Part shown: piece after piece, positions 6,120-13,412 of the stretch
Numbering within the stretch: position 1 is the stretch's first letter
How the letters are laid out: the number at the start of each line of letters is the position of its first letter
The notes under the pieces: model-generated
Told to the model about the DNA's origin: nothing
What the model saw: the letters and a program-made list of their open reading frames with translations, nothing else
Databases searched by the model: none
NCBI GenBank assembly: GCA_944390365.1
Contig: CALXPW010000010.1
Location: forward strand, 1-38,903
Direction: 5' to 3'
Length of the DNA: 38,903 nucleotides
Origin: an uncultured Clostridia bacterium
GTDB taxonomy: Bacteria > Bacillota > Clostridia > TANB77 > CAG-508
Position numbers and translations under genes: made by a program

Positions 6120-6542
6120 ATGAATTCAGTAAATTTAATAGGAAGATTAAGTAATAGCCCTGAAATCAGACATACAACAAACAACCAAGTAGTTTGCAGA
6201 TTCACTTTGGCAGTAACACGCAGATTTAAAAATCCAGCTGGAGACTATGAAGTAGATTTTATCAATTGTGTTGCCTTTGGAAAAACAGCAGAACTTATTG
6301 GAAACTACGTTGAAAAAGGTCAACAGTTAGCAGTCGAGGGACGTATTCAAACAAGTAGTTATACTGCGGGGGACGGAAGCAAAAGATATACAACTGATGT
6401 AGTAGTAGAAAATATCACGTTCATAAATTCAAAAAGGAAAAATGAACCACAAGCTGAAAATCAAACACAAAGTAGCGAAAAAGAAGATATATTTGCTGAT
6501 TTTGGAGAAAATGTGGCAATAGAAGATGATTTTCTTGAATGA
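6120..6542 (+). CDS. ssb: Single-stranded DNA-binding protein
   Basis: A 140-residue SSB with a complete OB fold (residues 1-105): MNSVNLIGRL start, FTLAVTR, DFINCVAFGKTAE, YVEKGQQLAVEGR and the YTTDVVVENI strand. A polar linker follows and an acidic tail ending EDDFLE. The usual SSB tip ends in Phe (DDDIPF-like) and binds host repair proteins; here two residues follow the Phe, so that contact may be weakened. The gene has a strong GAGGAGG site in the end of the nuclease gene. Confidence 0.95.
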   Translation: MNSVNLIGRLSNSPEIRHTTNNQVVCRFTLAVTRRFKNPAGDYEVDFINCVAFGKTAELIGNYVEKGQQLAVEGRIQTSSYTAGDGSKRYTTDVVVENITFINSKRKNEPQAENQTQSSEKEDIFADFGENVAIEDDFLE

Positions 6543-7065
6543 AATATGGGCAAATATTAAAAACTATCCGGATTATCAAGTTAGCAATTTAGGTAATGTC
6601 CGTTCATATAAAAATGGAATGGTAAAAGTAATTAATGGTTGGGTTCAAAATACTGGATATAAAACAGTGGCACTTAATAATAAAAAATATAGTGTTCATA
6701 GATTAGTAGCAGAAACTTTTATCCATAAGCCAGTGGGCAAAAATGTTGTTAATCATAAAGACGGTAATAAGTTGAATAACAATATTAATAATTTAGAATG
6801 GTGTACCTTAAAGGAAAATATACACCATGCGTACAATACTGGATTAATGGACAATGCAATTAAACAGATGATACAGAGAAAAATAAGAGCAAAACAAATA
6901 GGACAATTTGATTTGCAAGATAATTTTATACAAAAATATAAAAGCTCTGTTGAGGCGGCAAACGAATTAAAATCTTTGGGAATAAGAATTAATGACAGAA
7001 ATATTAGAAAAGTCTGTAATGGTGAGCGACAAACTGCCGGAGGCTATAAATGGAGGTATTTATGA
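6526..7065 (+). CDS. NUMOD4-HNH homing-type endonuclease
   Basis: The 179-residue protein has a NUMOD4 motif (IKNYPDYQVSNLGNVRS, 11-27), an HNH nuclease core (H58, then VNHKDGNKLNNNINNLEW, 75-92) and a C-terminal NUMOD1-like DNA-binding segment (IGQFDLQDNFIQKYKS, 125-140, on to ~165). Such free-standing homing enzymes spread between phages and are not needed for growth. It overlaps ssb by 17 bases and separates ssb from ninB, a typical insertion place in an operon. Translation may depend on coupling, since no strong ribosome site precedes the ATG. Confidence 0.9.
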   Translation: MIFLNEIWANIKNYPDYQVSNLGNVRSYKNGMVKVINGWVQNTGYKTVALNNKKYSVHRLVAETFIHKPVGKNVVNHKDGNKLNNNINNLEWCTLKENIHHAYNTGLMDNAIKQMIQRKIRAKQIGQFDLQDNFIQKYKSSVEAANELKSLGIRINDRNIRKVCNGERQTAGGYKWRYL

Positions 7066-7547
7066 TTGGGACAGTTAAAGAACTTATACCTAAAATGTTG
7101 GAGCTAGATAAAACAAAAGAGTATGAGGTTAAGGAACATAAACACAAACGTTCATTAACCGCCAATGCTTATTATTGGGTATTAGTGAATAAAATAGCTG
7201 ATGCCTTAAATCAGAGCAAAGAGTTTATTCACATGAGTATGCTTAAACAATACGGACAACGATATTCTGTGTGTGTTCCTTATGATACGCCAGTTGAAAG
7301 TTTAATTAAATATTATGAACAAGACGGAGTTAGAAAACAAGGAGATAAGCTATTCAAGACATACATAGTTTATCTTCCTAGCTCTGAAATGAATACTTAT
7401 GAGATGTCAAAATTAATAGATGGGACTGTTGAAGAAGCACAGTCAATTGGTATTGAAACAATGACACCTGATGAATTAGCACATTTAAAAGCAATGTGGG
7501 GTGAAGAAAATGGAAATACCAAAAAAAATAAGAAAACAAGCCGATGA
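7062..7547 (+). CDS. NinB-like recombination protein
   Basis: This 161-residue protein matches the NinB/Orf family: an EVKEHKHKRSLTANAYYWVL segment near residue 24, YGQRYSVCV and the VYLPSSEMNTYEMSKLIDG region, ending ETMTPDELAHLKAMW. Lambda Orf/NinB assists RecF-pathway loading and joins SSB-coated DNA; here it is next to ssb and the annealing genes. The start was set at the ATG six bases after GGAGG, not at an in-frame ATG overlapping that site. Confidence 0.75.
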   Translation: MIGTVKELIPKMLELDKTKEYEVKEHKHKRSLTANAYYWVLVNKIADALNQSKEFIHMSMLKQYGQRYSVCVPYDTPVESLIKYYEQDGVRKQGDKLFKTYIVYLPSSEMNTYEMSKLIDGTVEEAQSIGIETMTPDELAHLKAMWGEENGNTKKNKKTSR

Positions 7548-7827
7548 ATTTTACGAGGCTTATGATAATTCAGATTACGTTGTAGATTATAAAGGCCAAT
7601 ATCTACCAAAGAAAGGCGATGTGTTTACTATAAGGCACTATCATCATTTAGATCATAACCGTTCAAATAATGAACTATGGAATTTAACACCACTTAGTTA
7701 CAATGACCATATCATAGAAATTCATTCAAAAAATAATAAAAATATATTAGATGGTATTTATGAGTTTATGATTGAGAAGTTTCCAAATCACGAGGAACAT
7801 TATAGAAGATATTTAAAAAGGGACTGA
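7510..7827 (+). CDS. HNH endonuclease-like protein
   Basis: A 105-residue protein with one compact HNH motif: RHYHHLDHNRSNNELWNLTP (42-61) followed by His67 (YNDHIIEIH), matching H-N-H spacing. It lacks NUMOD modules, so it may be a phage-own nuclease rather than a homing enzyme. In other phages such small HNH proteins work with the terminase, but this one lies in the recombination cluster. The ATG follows GGGGTGAAG and overlaps ninB by 38 bases. Confidence 0.75.
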   Translation: MEIPKKIRKQADEFYEAYDNSDYVVDYKGQYLPKKGDVFTIRHYHHLDHNRSNNELWNLTPLSYNDHIIEIHSKNNKNILDGIYEFMIEKFPNHEEHYRRYLKRD

Positions 7828-7831
7828 TGTT

Positions 7832-8074
7832 ATGAATGCACATAGACAAAGAATAATTGAGTGTAAGAAATCAGATAGTATGATGCCAGTAAGACATGTA
7901 TGTACTTGTGGTCATACAGTATTTGTTCCAGTTAAGTATGAATTTGTGTATTGTGATTGGTGCTATAGGAGAGTTTATAGAGATGAAAAAACAAAATTTA
8001 AACATAAATTATTGGCAAAAATCGGAAAGGTCAATAACGAACAAGTACAAAAACAAAAAAGTCGTAGTAGATAA
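7832..8074 (+). CDS. Small zinc-ribbon protein (80 aa)
   Basis: Residues 24-45 hold paired cysteines, CTCG and CDWC, 13 residues apart, preceded by His: a short zinc ribbon. The C-terminal half is very basic (KTKFKHKLLAK, ending KQKSRSR), which suggests nucleic-acid binding. It overlaps the DUF1064 gene by about 90 bases in another frame. The exact function is unknown. Confidence 0.6.
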   Translation: MNAHRQRIIECKKSDSMMPVRHVCTCGHTVFVPVKYEFVYCDWCYRRVYRDEKTKFKHKLLAKIGKVNNEQVQKQKSRSR

Positions 8075-8363
8075 CATACTGTTCGATTCTAAAAAAGAAG
8101 CCAATTACTATACAAAATTAAAGATATTAAGAGATGCTGGAAAAATAGTAGATTTAGAATTACAAAAGAGGTTTGTTCTACAGCAAGGTTTTAAATTACA
8201 TGGTAAGACATACAGAGCTATCACTTATATAGCAGACTTTGTATATAAAGACCAAGAAGGACAAACCCACGTAGTAGACACTAAAGGCTATCGCACAGAA
8301 GTGTACAAGATTAAGAAAAAATTATTTATGAAGAAGTATGGGATAGAAATCGAGGAAATCTAA
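7983..8363 (+). CDS. DUF1064 protein, PD-(D/E)XK-fold nuclease candidate
   Basis: The 126-residue protein carries the DUF1064 pattern: FDSKKEANYY with E39, LELQKRFVL, TYIADFVY with D85, and VVDTKG with D99 and K101. This E...D...DxK order is that of PD-(D/E)XK nucleases, and the family is often suggested to resolve branched DNA. It lies in the recombination and replication operon, so a junction-resolving role is reasonable but inferred. The start was set at the ATG nine bases after AGGAGAG; a longer frame would run far into the zinc-ribbon gene. Confidence 0.75.
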   Translation: MKKQNLNINYWQKSERSITNKYKNKKVVVDNILFDSKKEANYYTKLKILRDAGKIVDLELQKRFVLQQGFKLHGKTYRAITYIADFVYKDQEGQTHVVDTKGYRTEVYKIKKKLFMKKYGIEIEEI

Positions 8364-8575
8364 TGGAAAAAGAATTTAAAAGTGATTATGAAAGGTTAAA
8401 GCATAAATTTAATGCACTAAAAAAAGAAAATCAAGAATTAAAAAATCAACAAAAAGAATTTATACAATGGTTAGAAAAAGAAATAGTGGACAGTATGGTA
8501 GGAGGTATTCAACAATATTATGCTAAAAATCATTTAAAAATATATAAAGAAATAATAGGAGATAAATATGAATGA
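8363..8575 (+). CDS. Small coiled-coil protein (70 aa)
   Basis: Residues 1-45 are an almost pure charged coiled coil (LKHKFNALKKENQELKNQ), followed by a short helical end. The ATG overlaps the DUF1064 stop codon. No family is recognised. Confidence 0.6.
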   Translation: MEKEFKSDYERLKHKFNALKKENQELKNQQKEFIQWLEKEIVDSMVGGIQQYYAKNHLKIYKEIIGDKYE

Positions 8576-8696
8576 TAAAAGAATGTATGCCTTTATATTG
8601 TATTTACTTGTAAAAAAATATCCAAAAGAAGAACTATTAAGAATAATAAATAGAATATATGATGAAGAAATAATAGGTGGTGATAACAAATGTTAA
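8568..8696 (+). CDS. Small hypothetical protein (42 aa)
   Basis: The frame overlaps both neighbours, with GGAGATAAAT before its ATG. It reads MNDKRMYAFILYLLVKKYPK and then KEELLRIINRIYDEE, two short amphipathic helices. No family is recognised; it is supported only by fit and ribosome site. Confidence 0.45.
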   Translation: MNDKRMYAFILYLLVKKYPKEELLRIINRIYDEEIIGGDNKC

Positions 8697-9109
8697 ATTG
8701 GAAATTAGAAGAAGATGAGCTTGTTAGGAAAAAATCTTTAGAATATTATGAAAAATTGGGTTGGTTATATAAGGCGATTACGAGTAAAAGGAAACTTCAT
8801 AAAGAAATGGAAGAAGTTAGGAAAGATATTAGACTAAAATATAGGGCCAAAAAATTAAATGCTTTTGATAAAGAAATTAAAATGGAAAGAGATAGAATAA
8901 ATGATTTGGTTGATAAAATAAATTTTAAATTTAATGATTTTATTCGTGAAAATAAAGGTTTAATTGATAACAAAATAGTTCCTTTTAAATTAAAAGTTGA
9001 ACCTTATGATGGAGAATTCTTACGTCCTGAACCATTGGAATGTGTTACGATTTATTTTAAACCTATGGCGGTAGCTTTTTTACAAGAAAGGTTAAGTGGT
9101 AACAAATGA
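8690..9109 (+). CDS. Hypothetical coiled-coil protein (139 aa)
   Basis: A highly charged helical protein; residues 30-90 are Lys/Glu-rich with heptad character (KEMEEVRKDIRLKYRAKK), and the last 40 residues form a more globular beta-like end (VEPYDGEFLRPEPLECVTIY). It is overlapped by the MazG-like gene by four bases (ATGA). Not recognised. Confidence 0.6.
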   Translation: MLNWKLEEDELVRKKSLEYYEKLGWLYKAITSKRKLHKEMEEVRKDIRLKYRAKKLNAFDKEIKMERDRINDLVDKINFKFNDFIRENKGLIDNKIVPFKLKVEPYDGEFLRPEPLECVTIYFKPMAVAFLQERLSGNK

Positions 9110-9414
9110 AAGAAGACTTACTAAAAATAATCAAACACTACGGTGTAAATGCTCAACAAAGACGGTTTGCTGAAGAAGTATTTGAATTACAAGAGGCTAT
9201 TACTCAACATGAATTAAAAGAAAGTGTATCTTATGAAATACCATTAACTGAGTTAACTGATACTAAAGAACATATAGCCGAAGAAATAGCAGATGTAATG
9301 GTATTATTAAATCAATTTAAAGCCTATTACAACATACCAAACGAAACAGTACTTGTATTCATGAGAGGTAAAGTTAATAGGCAATTAGAAAGAATTAAAA
9401 ATGAGGTGATATAG
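9106..9414 (+). CDS. MazG-like nucleotide pyrophosphohydrolase
   Basis: This 102-residue all-alpha protein shows the two acidic motifs of the MazG/dUTPase superfamily: EEVFELQE (E23, E24, E27) and EEIADVM (E59, E60, D63), which bind magnesium. Members hydrolyse NTPs or dNTPs to monophosphates and pyrophosphate. In phages they may clear modified nucleotides or reduce (p)ppGpp signalling; the substrate here cannot be told. It overlaps both neighbours in the operon. Confidence 0.8.
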   Translation: MKEDLLKIIKHYGVNAQQRRFAEEVFELQEAITQHELKESVSYEIPLTELTDTKEHIAEEIADVMVLLNQFKAYYNIPNETVLVFMRGKVNRQLERIKNEVI

Positions 9415-9815
9415 TGAAAAAAATAGATGATGTTATAAAAAATTATGAGCAATATGAAACATTTTTAGATGATAGATTTGGTATAAGATTTATAGACTTT
9501 TTGACAGCTGAACAAGCAAAAGATATCGGTTTTGAAATAAAGAAAAAATTTATAAATGAACATAACAAAAATATTAAAGAATGGAATAGGGAAAATATAT
9601 TAGAACAACTAAAAAAAGATGTTGAATTTGGATGGGAAAAAGCTTGTGATGAAAGAGGAATATCAAGTTCATTGATGTATCATGTCGTATTATCTTGGAA
9701 TAAAATCCTTGAAGAAGGATTAGAAAATTGGGATGATGATAATTATGCTATGTATGGTAAGCCGCTATTTAAAGCAACAGCTAAAAAATACGGTTGGAAA
9801 TTAAGCGATGAATAA
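9414..9815 (+). CDS. Conserved phage protein of unknown function (133 aa)
   Basis: The protein reads like a family seen in many Bacillota phages: YETFLDDRFGIRFIDFL, then WNRENILEQLKKDVEFGWEK and RGISSSLMYHVVLSWNKIL, ending in a KKYGW segment. No catalytic motif is evident. It starts with GTG overlapping the MazG stop; GAGGTGAT lies just upstream. Confidence 0.65.
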   Translation: MKKIDDVIKNYEQYETFLDDRFGIRFIDFLTAEQAKDIGFEIKKKFINEHNKNIKEWNRENILEQLKKDVEFGWEKACDERGISSSLMYHVVLSWNKILEEGLENWDDDNYAMYGKPLFKATAKKYGWKLSDE

Positions 9816-9990
9816 TTATTTCGATTACTGGCTACCAATCTTTAAACGTATGTACTTCAAATTCAAATTATTAGGCGATATTAAAGCAATAATTGAACTT
9901 GAAGATGAAGTTTGGAAAAACTGGAAACTAACCAAAGAAGAAAAGAAAAAATTATTGAAACAGATAAGGGGTGATATAGATGAGTGCTAA
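9808..9990 (+). CDS. Small hypothetical protein (60 aa)
   Basis: A Trp/Lys-rich helical frame (FDYWLPIFKRMYFKFKLLGD, then KEEKKKLLKQIRGD). It overlaps both neighbours. No family is recognised. Confidence 0.5.
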   Translation: MNNYFDYWLPIFKRMYFKFKLLGDIKAIIELEDEVWKNWKLTKEEKKKLLKQIRGDIDEC

Positions 9991-10222
9991 AGAGATGTTT
10001 AAGAAATTAGGTTGGTATTTAGATATAGAAACTAATGATGAACAAGTTGTTTATTCAAAAAATAAATTTGATAATGATACGTTTGGCTTTATAGGAGCAA
10101 AAACAATAACGTTTGATAAGGAAATGGAAAGTTTGTATTTAGATGGGCTTGATGATATTAGTATGCTTTTATTACAAGCGATAAATAAACAAGTAGAGGA
10201 ACTCGGGTGGTTAGATGAATAA
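9980..10222 (+). CDS. Conserved small phage protein (80 aa)
   Basis: It begins AKEMFKKLGW and continues with ITFDKEMESLYLDGL and LLQAINKQVEELGW, a pattern common in short early phage proteins of unknown role. The start follows AAGGGGTGAT. The alpha/beta pattern suggests a compact folded domain. Confidence 0.6.
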   Translation: MSAKEMFKKLGWYLDIETNDEQVVYSKNKFDNDTFGFIGAKTITFDKEMESLYLDGLDDISMLLLQAINKQVEELGWLDE

Positions 10223-10385
10223 GGAATATGCACTTTATAAAGGTGAAGAACTATTAGGTATTGGTACTCTGCAAGAATTATCCAAACAGTTTGGTGTAAA
10301 AATTAAATCATTATTATTTTATCAAACACCAGTATATCGTAAACGTACAAGCGATAAAAAAGGAAAGAGGTTAGTTAAATGCTAA
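10215..10385 (+). CDS. Small phage protein (56 aa)
   Basis: The frame reads EYALYKGEELLGIGTLQELS, then KQFGVKIKSLLFYQTPVYRK. This resembles a small early-phage family with a beta hairpin and one helix of the helix-turn-helix kind. It overlaps both neighbours. Function unknown; binding to nucleic acid is only a guess from its basic end. Confidence 0.55.
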   Translation: MNKEYALYKGEELLGIGTLQELSKQFGVKIKSLLFYQTPVYRKRTSDKKGKRLVKC

Positions 10386-10615
10386 AAATAAAGGATAATG
10401 TAGATTTAAAAGAATTAGAGAAGTTTGGATTTGGACAAGGAATATATGGCAGTGAAGCTGATAAAACTGTTACAATTTGTATTGATAAAAATCGAAAAAT
10501 CACAATAACTTCTCCTAATCATTGCTGGTGGGATTGGGAATATTATTATAATTGGAATAGCGGTACAGATATTATATACGATTTAATTCAAGCAGGACTT
10601 GTAGAGAAAGGCTAG
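10379..10615 (+). CDS. Hypothetical protein (78 aa)
   Basis: The protein has an aromatic cluster around residues 44-57 (HCWWDWEYYYNWNSGTD) and an otherwise alpha/beta look. AAAGAGG precedes its ATG. No family is recognised. Confidence 0.55.
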   Translation: MLKIKDNVDLKELEKFGFGQGIYGSEADKTVTICIDKNRKITITSPNHCWWDWEYYYNWNSGTDIIYDLIQAGLVEKG

Positions 10616-10620
10616 CGGAA

Positions 10621-10836
10621 ATGAAAAAATATTATTTAATTAAATATAGCTCTCAAAATTGTTTTGAAGCATACATAGTAAATGAAAAAAACTATAAACA
10701 TTTAAAAGAAAAAATGGGTGTGGTTTATGATTACATCACATTTGAAGACATCACAGGAAAGAAAATTAGAATAAACAAAGAAAATTTAAGCAGTATTATT
10801 TTGGAAGAAATAGTAGAAAGGATGGAAGATAAATGA
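10621..10836 (+). CDS. Hypothetical protein (71 aa)
   Basis: An alpha/beta frame beginning MKKYYLIKYSSQNCFEAYIV, with a likely central strand pair and a charged helical end (ILEEIVERMED). It overlaps the next gene by four bases. No family is recognised. Confidence 0.5.
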   Translation: MKKYYLIKYSSQNCFEAYIVNEKNYKHLKEKMGVVYDYITFEDITGKKIRINKENLSSIILEEIVERMEDK

Positions 10837-11090
10837 AATATAGTTTTATATTAGAAATAGATGATATTTCAAAAGATGGCATGAATGAGCTTATTAGTGT
10901 TTTAGCAAATAATCATATCAAATTTCATATGTTAAAAAGTTATAAAGAATTGAAAGAAAATCAAAAATATAAAGAAGTAATTAATAAAATAAAACAAATA
11001 TGCGACAGTATTCCTAATACTCATTCCATTTGTGGAATTGAAAAAATACATGATATTGAAAAAGCTTTGAAAGGGGTGAAGAATACATGA
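10833..11090 (+). CDS. Tandem paralogue A of a small phage protein (85 aa)
   Basis: The first ~50 residues (MKYSFILEIDDISKDGMNEL, then ISVLANNHIKFHMLKS) are nearly identical to the next gene, including at DNA level, while the ends differ. The N-terminal part looks like a beta-alpha-beta unit. The C-terminal part has CDSIPNTHSICGIEKIHDIE. It arose by a recent duplication with a swapped or diverged tail; function unknown. Confidence 0.6.
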   Translation: MKYSFILEIDDISKDGMNELISVLANNHIKFHMLKSYKELKENQKYKEVINKIKQICDSIPNTHSICGIEKIHDIEKALKGVKNT

Positions 11091-11356
11091 AATATAGTTT
11101 TATATTAGAAATAGATGATATTTCAAAAGATGACATGAATGAGCTTATTAGTGTTTTAGCAAATAATCATATCAAATTCCATGTATTAAAAAGTGATAAA
11201 GAATTAAATGAAATTAAAAAATATAAAGAAGTAATTGATAAAGCAATAAATTATATAAATAATAACATTGTTGGTATTGATGTTAAGAGTGATAACATTA
11301 TGCTTAATAGAACAGAGCTTTTAGATATTTTAAAAGAGGTGGAACATGATAGTTAA
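11087..11356 (+). CDS. Tandem paralogue B of a small phage protein (89 aa)
   Basis: The start repeats paralogue A with single changes (DDMNEL for DGMNEL). After residue ~50 it continues differently: KAINYINNNIVGIDVKSDNI and a final helix LLDILKEVEHDS. It overlaps A by four bases. Keeping the head while the tail differs suggests two partners for one shared head domain, which is inference only. Confidence 0.6.
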   Translation: MKYSFILEIDDISKDDMNELISVLANNHIKFHVLKSDKELNEIKKYKEVIDKAINYINNNIVGIDVKSDNIMLNRTELLDILKEVEHDS

Positions 11357-11465
11357 AAAAACATGGAAAACATTTGGCGATAGTATATATTTTTATAAAT
11401 ATCAATGGACAGGCTATTTCTTGTTTGGAATTTTACCAATTTATTTAAAAAGGGAGGAACTTTAG
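11346..11465 (+). CDS. Small hypothetical protein (39 aa)
   Basis: A short aromatic frame (TFGDSIYFYKYQWTGYFLFG) lies between two better-supported genes, overlapping the first. It ends one base before the next ATG. GAGGTGG precedes it. No family is recognised. Confidence 0.4.
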   Translation: MIVKKTWKTFGDSIYFYKYQWTGYFLFGILPIYLKREEL

Positions 11466-11466
11466 T

Positions 11467-11682
11467 ATGGATAAAGAAGAAGATAAACTATGGAATTTCC
11501 TATTTATCTACGCATTAGTAGTATCAGTTGTTATGCTTCTTGAATTAGGGTTTATATTTATGGGAGTAGACATTATTAACGATTTAAAAGCAACCTCAAA
11601 CGGCTATGAAAGTGATAGAAACTTATGTCGTAGTCAATTAGACAGCCTTACGCATGAATTGGAGAGATGGCAGAATGAGTAA
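11467..11682 (+). CDS. Small membrane protein with coiled-coil tail (71 aa)
   Basis: An acidic start (MDKEEDKLW) is followed by one hydrophobic helix (~11-34) and a polar helix containing RSQLDSLTHELERW. The topology resembles small phage membrane proteins with an Rz-like look, but it is far from the lysis genes, so no such role is claimed. AGGGAGG precedes the ATG. Confidence 0.55.
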   Translation: MDKEEDKLWNFLFIYALVVSVVMLLELGFIFMGVDIINDLKATSNGYESDRNLCRSQLDSLTHELERWQNE

Positions 11683-11887
11683 TTCGTATCTTAAAATTGC
11701 CATTTCTTTAATAAAATATCATTTTGAAAATAATGAAATAATGTTTAAAGCAAAATGCAACGAATTAATTAAAGCCTTATTTGAAAATGGTAAAACCGAT
11801 TTGGCTGAATACATAGAAGCTCAAACGTATCCAGAACATACTTTTTCAGTGCAGGAGGTTAAAAAAAATGAACAAGTTTATTTTTAA
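11675..11887 (+). CDS. Hypothetical helical protein (70 aa)
   Basis: The start at the ATG after GGAGAG gives MSNSYLKIAISLIKYHFENN. The protein appears all-helical with an EALFENGKTDLAEYI-like middle (ALFENGKTDLAEYIE). An upstream in-frame TTG/ATG within the preceding gene was not used. It overlaps the HExxH gene by 20 bases. Not recognised. Confidence 0.5.
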   Translation: MSNSYLKIAISLIKYHFENNEIMFKAKCNELIKALFENGKTDLAEYIEAQTYPEHTFSVQEVKKNEQVYF

Positions 11888-12203
11888 AATGAATAAAGCC
11901 ATATACGAAATAAAAGAGGTTAGTCAAGAAGAATTATCAAGAATAACGATTGATGAAGAAGATGGATATTACTATGGACAAACGAGATTTCCAATACAAA
12001 CAATTTTTATTGATAAAGACTTATCTTATGAGCGAAAAAAAAGAACATTATATCATGAATTAATGCACGTCTATATTAGAGAATACCTAACAACAAGAGA
12101 TATTTCTCCAAATGAAGAAGTAATGTGTGATATATCAGCTAATTCACATGATATTATTCACGATATAGTAGAAGAATATTTTGAGGTGGTAAAAGATGAC
12201 TAG
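11868..12203 (+). CDS. HExxH metallopeptidase-like protein (ImmA/IrrE-type)
   Basis: The 111-residue protein contains LYHELMHVYI with H63, E64 and H67, the zinc-binding HExxH motif, and a following NEEVMCDISAN segment (83-92) whose acidic residue could be the third ligand. ImmA/IrrE-type proteases cleave phage repressors or transcription factors, and small stand-alone domains like this are common in Bacillota phages. It lies in the early operon, not by the repressor, so anti-repressor action is only a possibility. Its start has AGGAGG nearby, inside the previous gene. Confidence 0.75.
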   Translation: MNKFIFKMNKAIYEIKEVSQEELSRITIDEEDGYYYGQTRFPIQTIFIDKDLSYERKKRTLYHELMHVYIREYLTTRDISPNEEVMCDISANSHDIIHDIVEEYFEVVKDD

Positions 12204-12462
12204 AGAAGAATTTATGAATAAATTACAGCTTTGTTACTTTGGCGAGAAAAAAGCATTTAATGAAATTGTAAAATATTTTGACACTCTGCAGAGTTCTATG
12301 CAAACTCAGTGTCAATCTCTGCAGACAAAAATAGATGAAGCTATTGATTATATAAAACCAAAATTAAAACTTAAGAACGAAAATGGTTTTCTATATCCTT
12401 TATTCAAAAGAGCTCATATAAATCATATATTAAAAATATTAGAAAGGACTGAAAATAAATGA
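12196..12462 (+). CDS. Hypothetical helical protein (88 aa)
   Basis: The frame is helical with a Gln-rich central coil (TLQSSMQTQCQSLQTKIDEA) and a basic C-terminal half. The DNA of the coil contains two copies of TCTGCAGA-like sequence. It overlaps both neighbours. No family is recognised. Confidence 0.5.
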   Translation: MTREEFMNKLQLCYFGEKKAFNEIVKYFDTLQSSMQTQCQSLQTKIDEAIDYIKPKLKLKNENGFLYPLFKRAHINHILKILERTENK

Positions 12463-12635
12463 TTAGTTATAACAATTATGCAATAAATATTCTGGGGCAG
12501 GATAAATGGAATGAATTAGTTAAAGAGTTCAATTTATGTACTAAAAAGTGGACTTATGGAAGAACTAAAGCCTTTTATAAAAGAGTGGACAATTTAATTA
12601 AGAAAACAATAAAAAAAGAAACGGAGAGTATATAA
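12459..12635 (+). CDS. Small basic protein (58 aa)
   Basis: The frame reads KWNELVKEFNLCTKKWTYGR and ends in a Lys-rich helix. It overlaps the preceding stop codon (ATGA) and ends directly before the next ATG, as expected of an operon gene. AGAAAGGACTG precedes it. Not recognised. Confidence 0.5.
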   Translation: MISYNNYAINILGQDKWNELVKEFNLCTKKWTYGRTKAFYKRVDNLIKKTIKKETESI

Positions 12636-12920
12636 ATGTGGATAAGAACTCAAAATAAAGAAGACTTGATAAAGTGCCAAAAAATTTCTATTATCGGGCC
12701 TGGCAAAGATGTATATTTGCTTGTCGAACTTACAAATGATAATTATATCGAATTAGGTATTTATAAATCAAAAGAAAGAGCATTGGAGGTATTAGATGAG
12801 ATAGACAGTAAAACTATGATGAATAAGGTTATTGAAATCTATTCGAATTTAGGTGATTTGACATTTGCTAACAGAGAAAATTATTCATATACTCCAATTT
12901 ATCAAATGCCGAAGGAGTGA
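12636..12920 (+). CDS. Conserved phage protein of unknown function (94 aa)
   Basis: It reads MWIRTQNKEDLIKCQKISII, then IELGIYKSKERALEVLDEID, a pattern known from many Bacillota phages where a small beta domain ends in a helix that begins with SKERALEVLDEI. No catalytic residues are evident. GGAGAG precedes the ATG. Confidence 0.6.
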   Translation: MWIRTQNKEDLIKCQKISIIGPGKDVYLLVELTNDNYIELGIYKSKERALEVLDEIDSKTMMNKVIEIYSNLGDLTFANRENYSYTPIYQMPKE

Positions 12921-12924
12921 TTAA

Positions 12925-13314
12925 ATGACAGAATTAGAACTAAGAGCAATATTTGAATTTTTACATCATGAATTTAATAAAGATGATTTGTTATATTTTA
13001 AATTATTAAATGACCATGATATAGGGGCATATTTTAAAAATACTAATAAATTATTTGCTACATTTTATCTAAATAGACTTAGAAAATATATTAAACCAGT
13101 AACACTACCTGGTGCAAAAGAAGTTAAGATAGAACATGTTTGTAATGCTACTAGGATATTAGCTCAATATGAAATGTGGTTAAAAGAGGGAATAGATGAT
13201 AAATATGGAAAAGAGGAACATTACCTCTGTTTAAAATGTTATAACAAATTACGAGAAATAAAAGAAAGGATAACAAATGAAAAAGAAAAAATACAAAATA
13301 ATCAGAAACAATAG
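12925..13314 (+). CDS. Hypothetical protein (129 aa)
   Basis: Mainly helical, with a CLKC pair near residues 100-103 that could bind metal and a Lys/Glu-rich end. GAAGGAGTG precedes the ATG. The C-terminal tail overlaps the next short frame by 38 bases. Not recognised. Confidence 0.55.
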   Translation: MTELELRAIFEFLHHEFNKDDLLYFKLLNDHDIGAYFKNTNKLFATFYLNRLRKYIKPVTLPGAKEVKIEHVCNATRILAQYEMWLKEGIDDKYGKEEHYLCLKCYNKLREIKERITNEKEKIQNNQKQ

Positions 13315-13402
13315 ACACATTTATGCAGTTAAAGAATTAGGTAACAAAGGTTACTGGAATAATAAGGTTAAAAGATTATTGAAGATAAGAAAATATAAAT
13401 AG
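13277..13402 (+). CDS. Very basic small protein (41 aa)
   Basis: A Lys/Arg-rich frame (MKKKKYKIIRNNRHIYAVKE) preceded by AAAGGATAACAA and ending ten bases before the next gene. It probably binds nucleic acid if made. Support is moderate, since AT-rich DNA gives such frames by chance. Confidence 0.4.
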   Translation: MKKKKYKIIRNNRHIYAVKELGNKGYWNNKVKRLLKIRKYK

Positions 13403-13412
13403 GGGGTAGGCT

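Noticed and set aside
7896..7982. Longer DUF1064 frame starting inside the zinc-ribbon gene
   Set aside because: The extra residues do not look like the family, and the ATG at 7983 has AGGAGAG at good spacing.
11467..11682. Rz-like spanin from the TM plus coiled-coil topology
   Set aside because: Spanins are for hosts with an outer membrane, and the gene is far from the lysis module of a phage with Gram-positive-type features.
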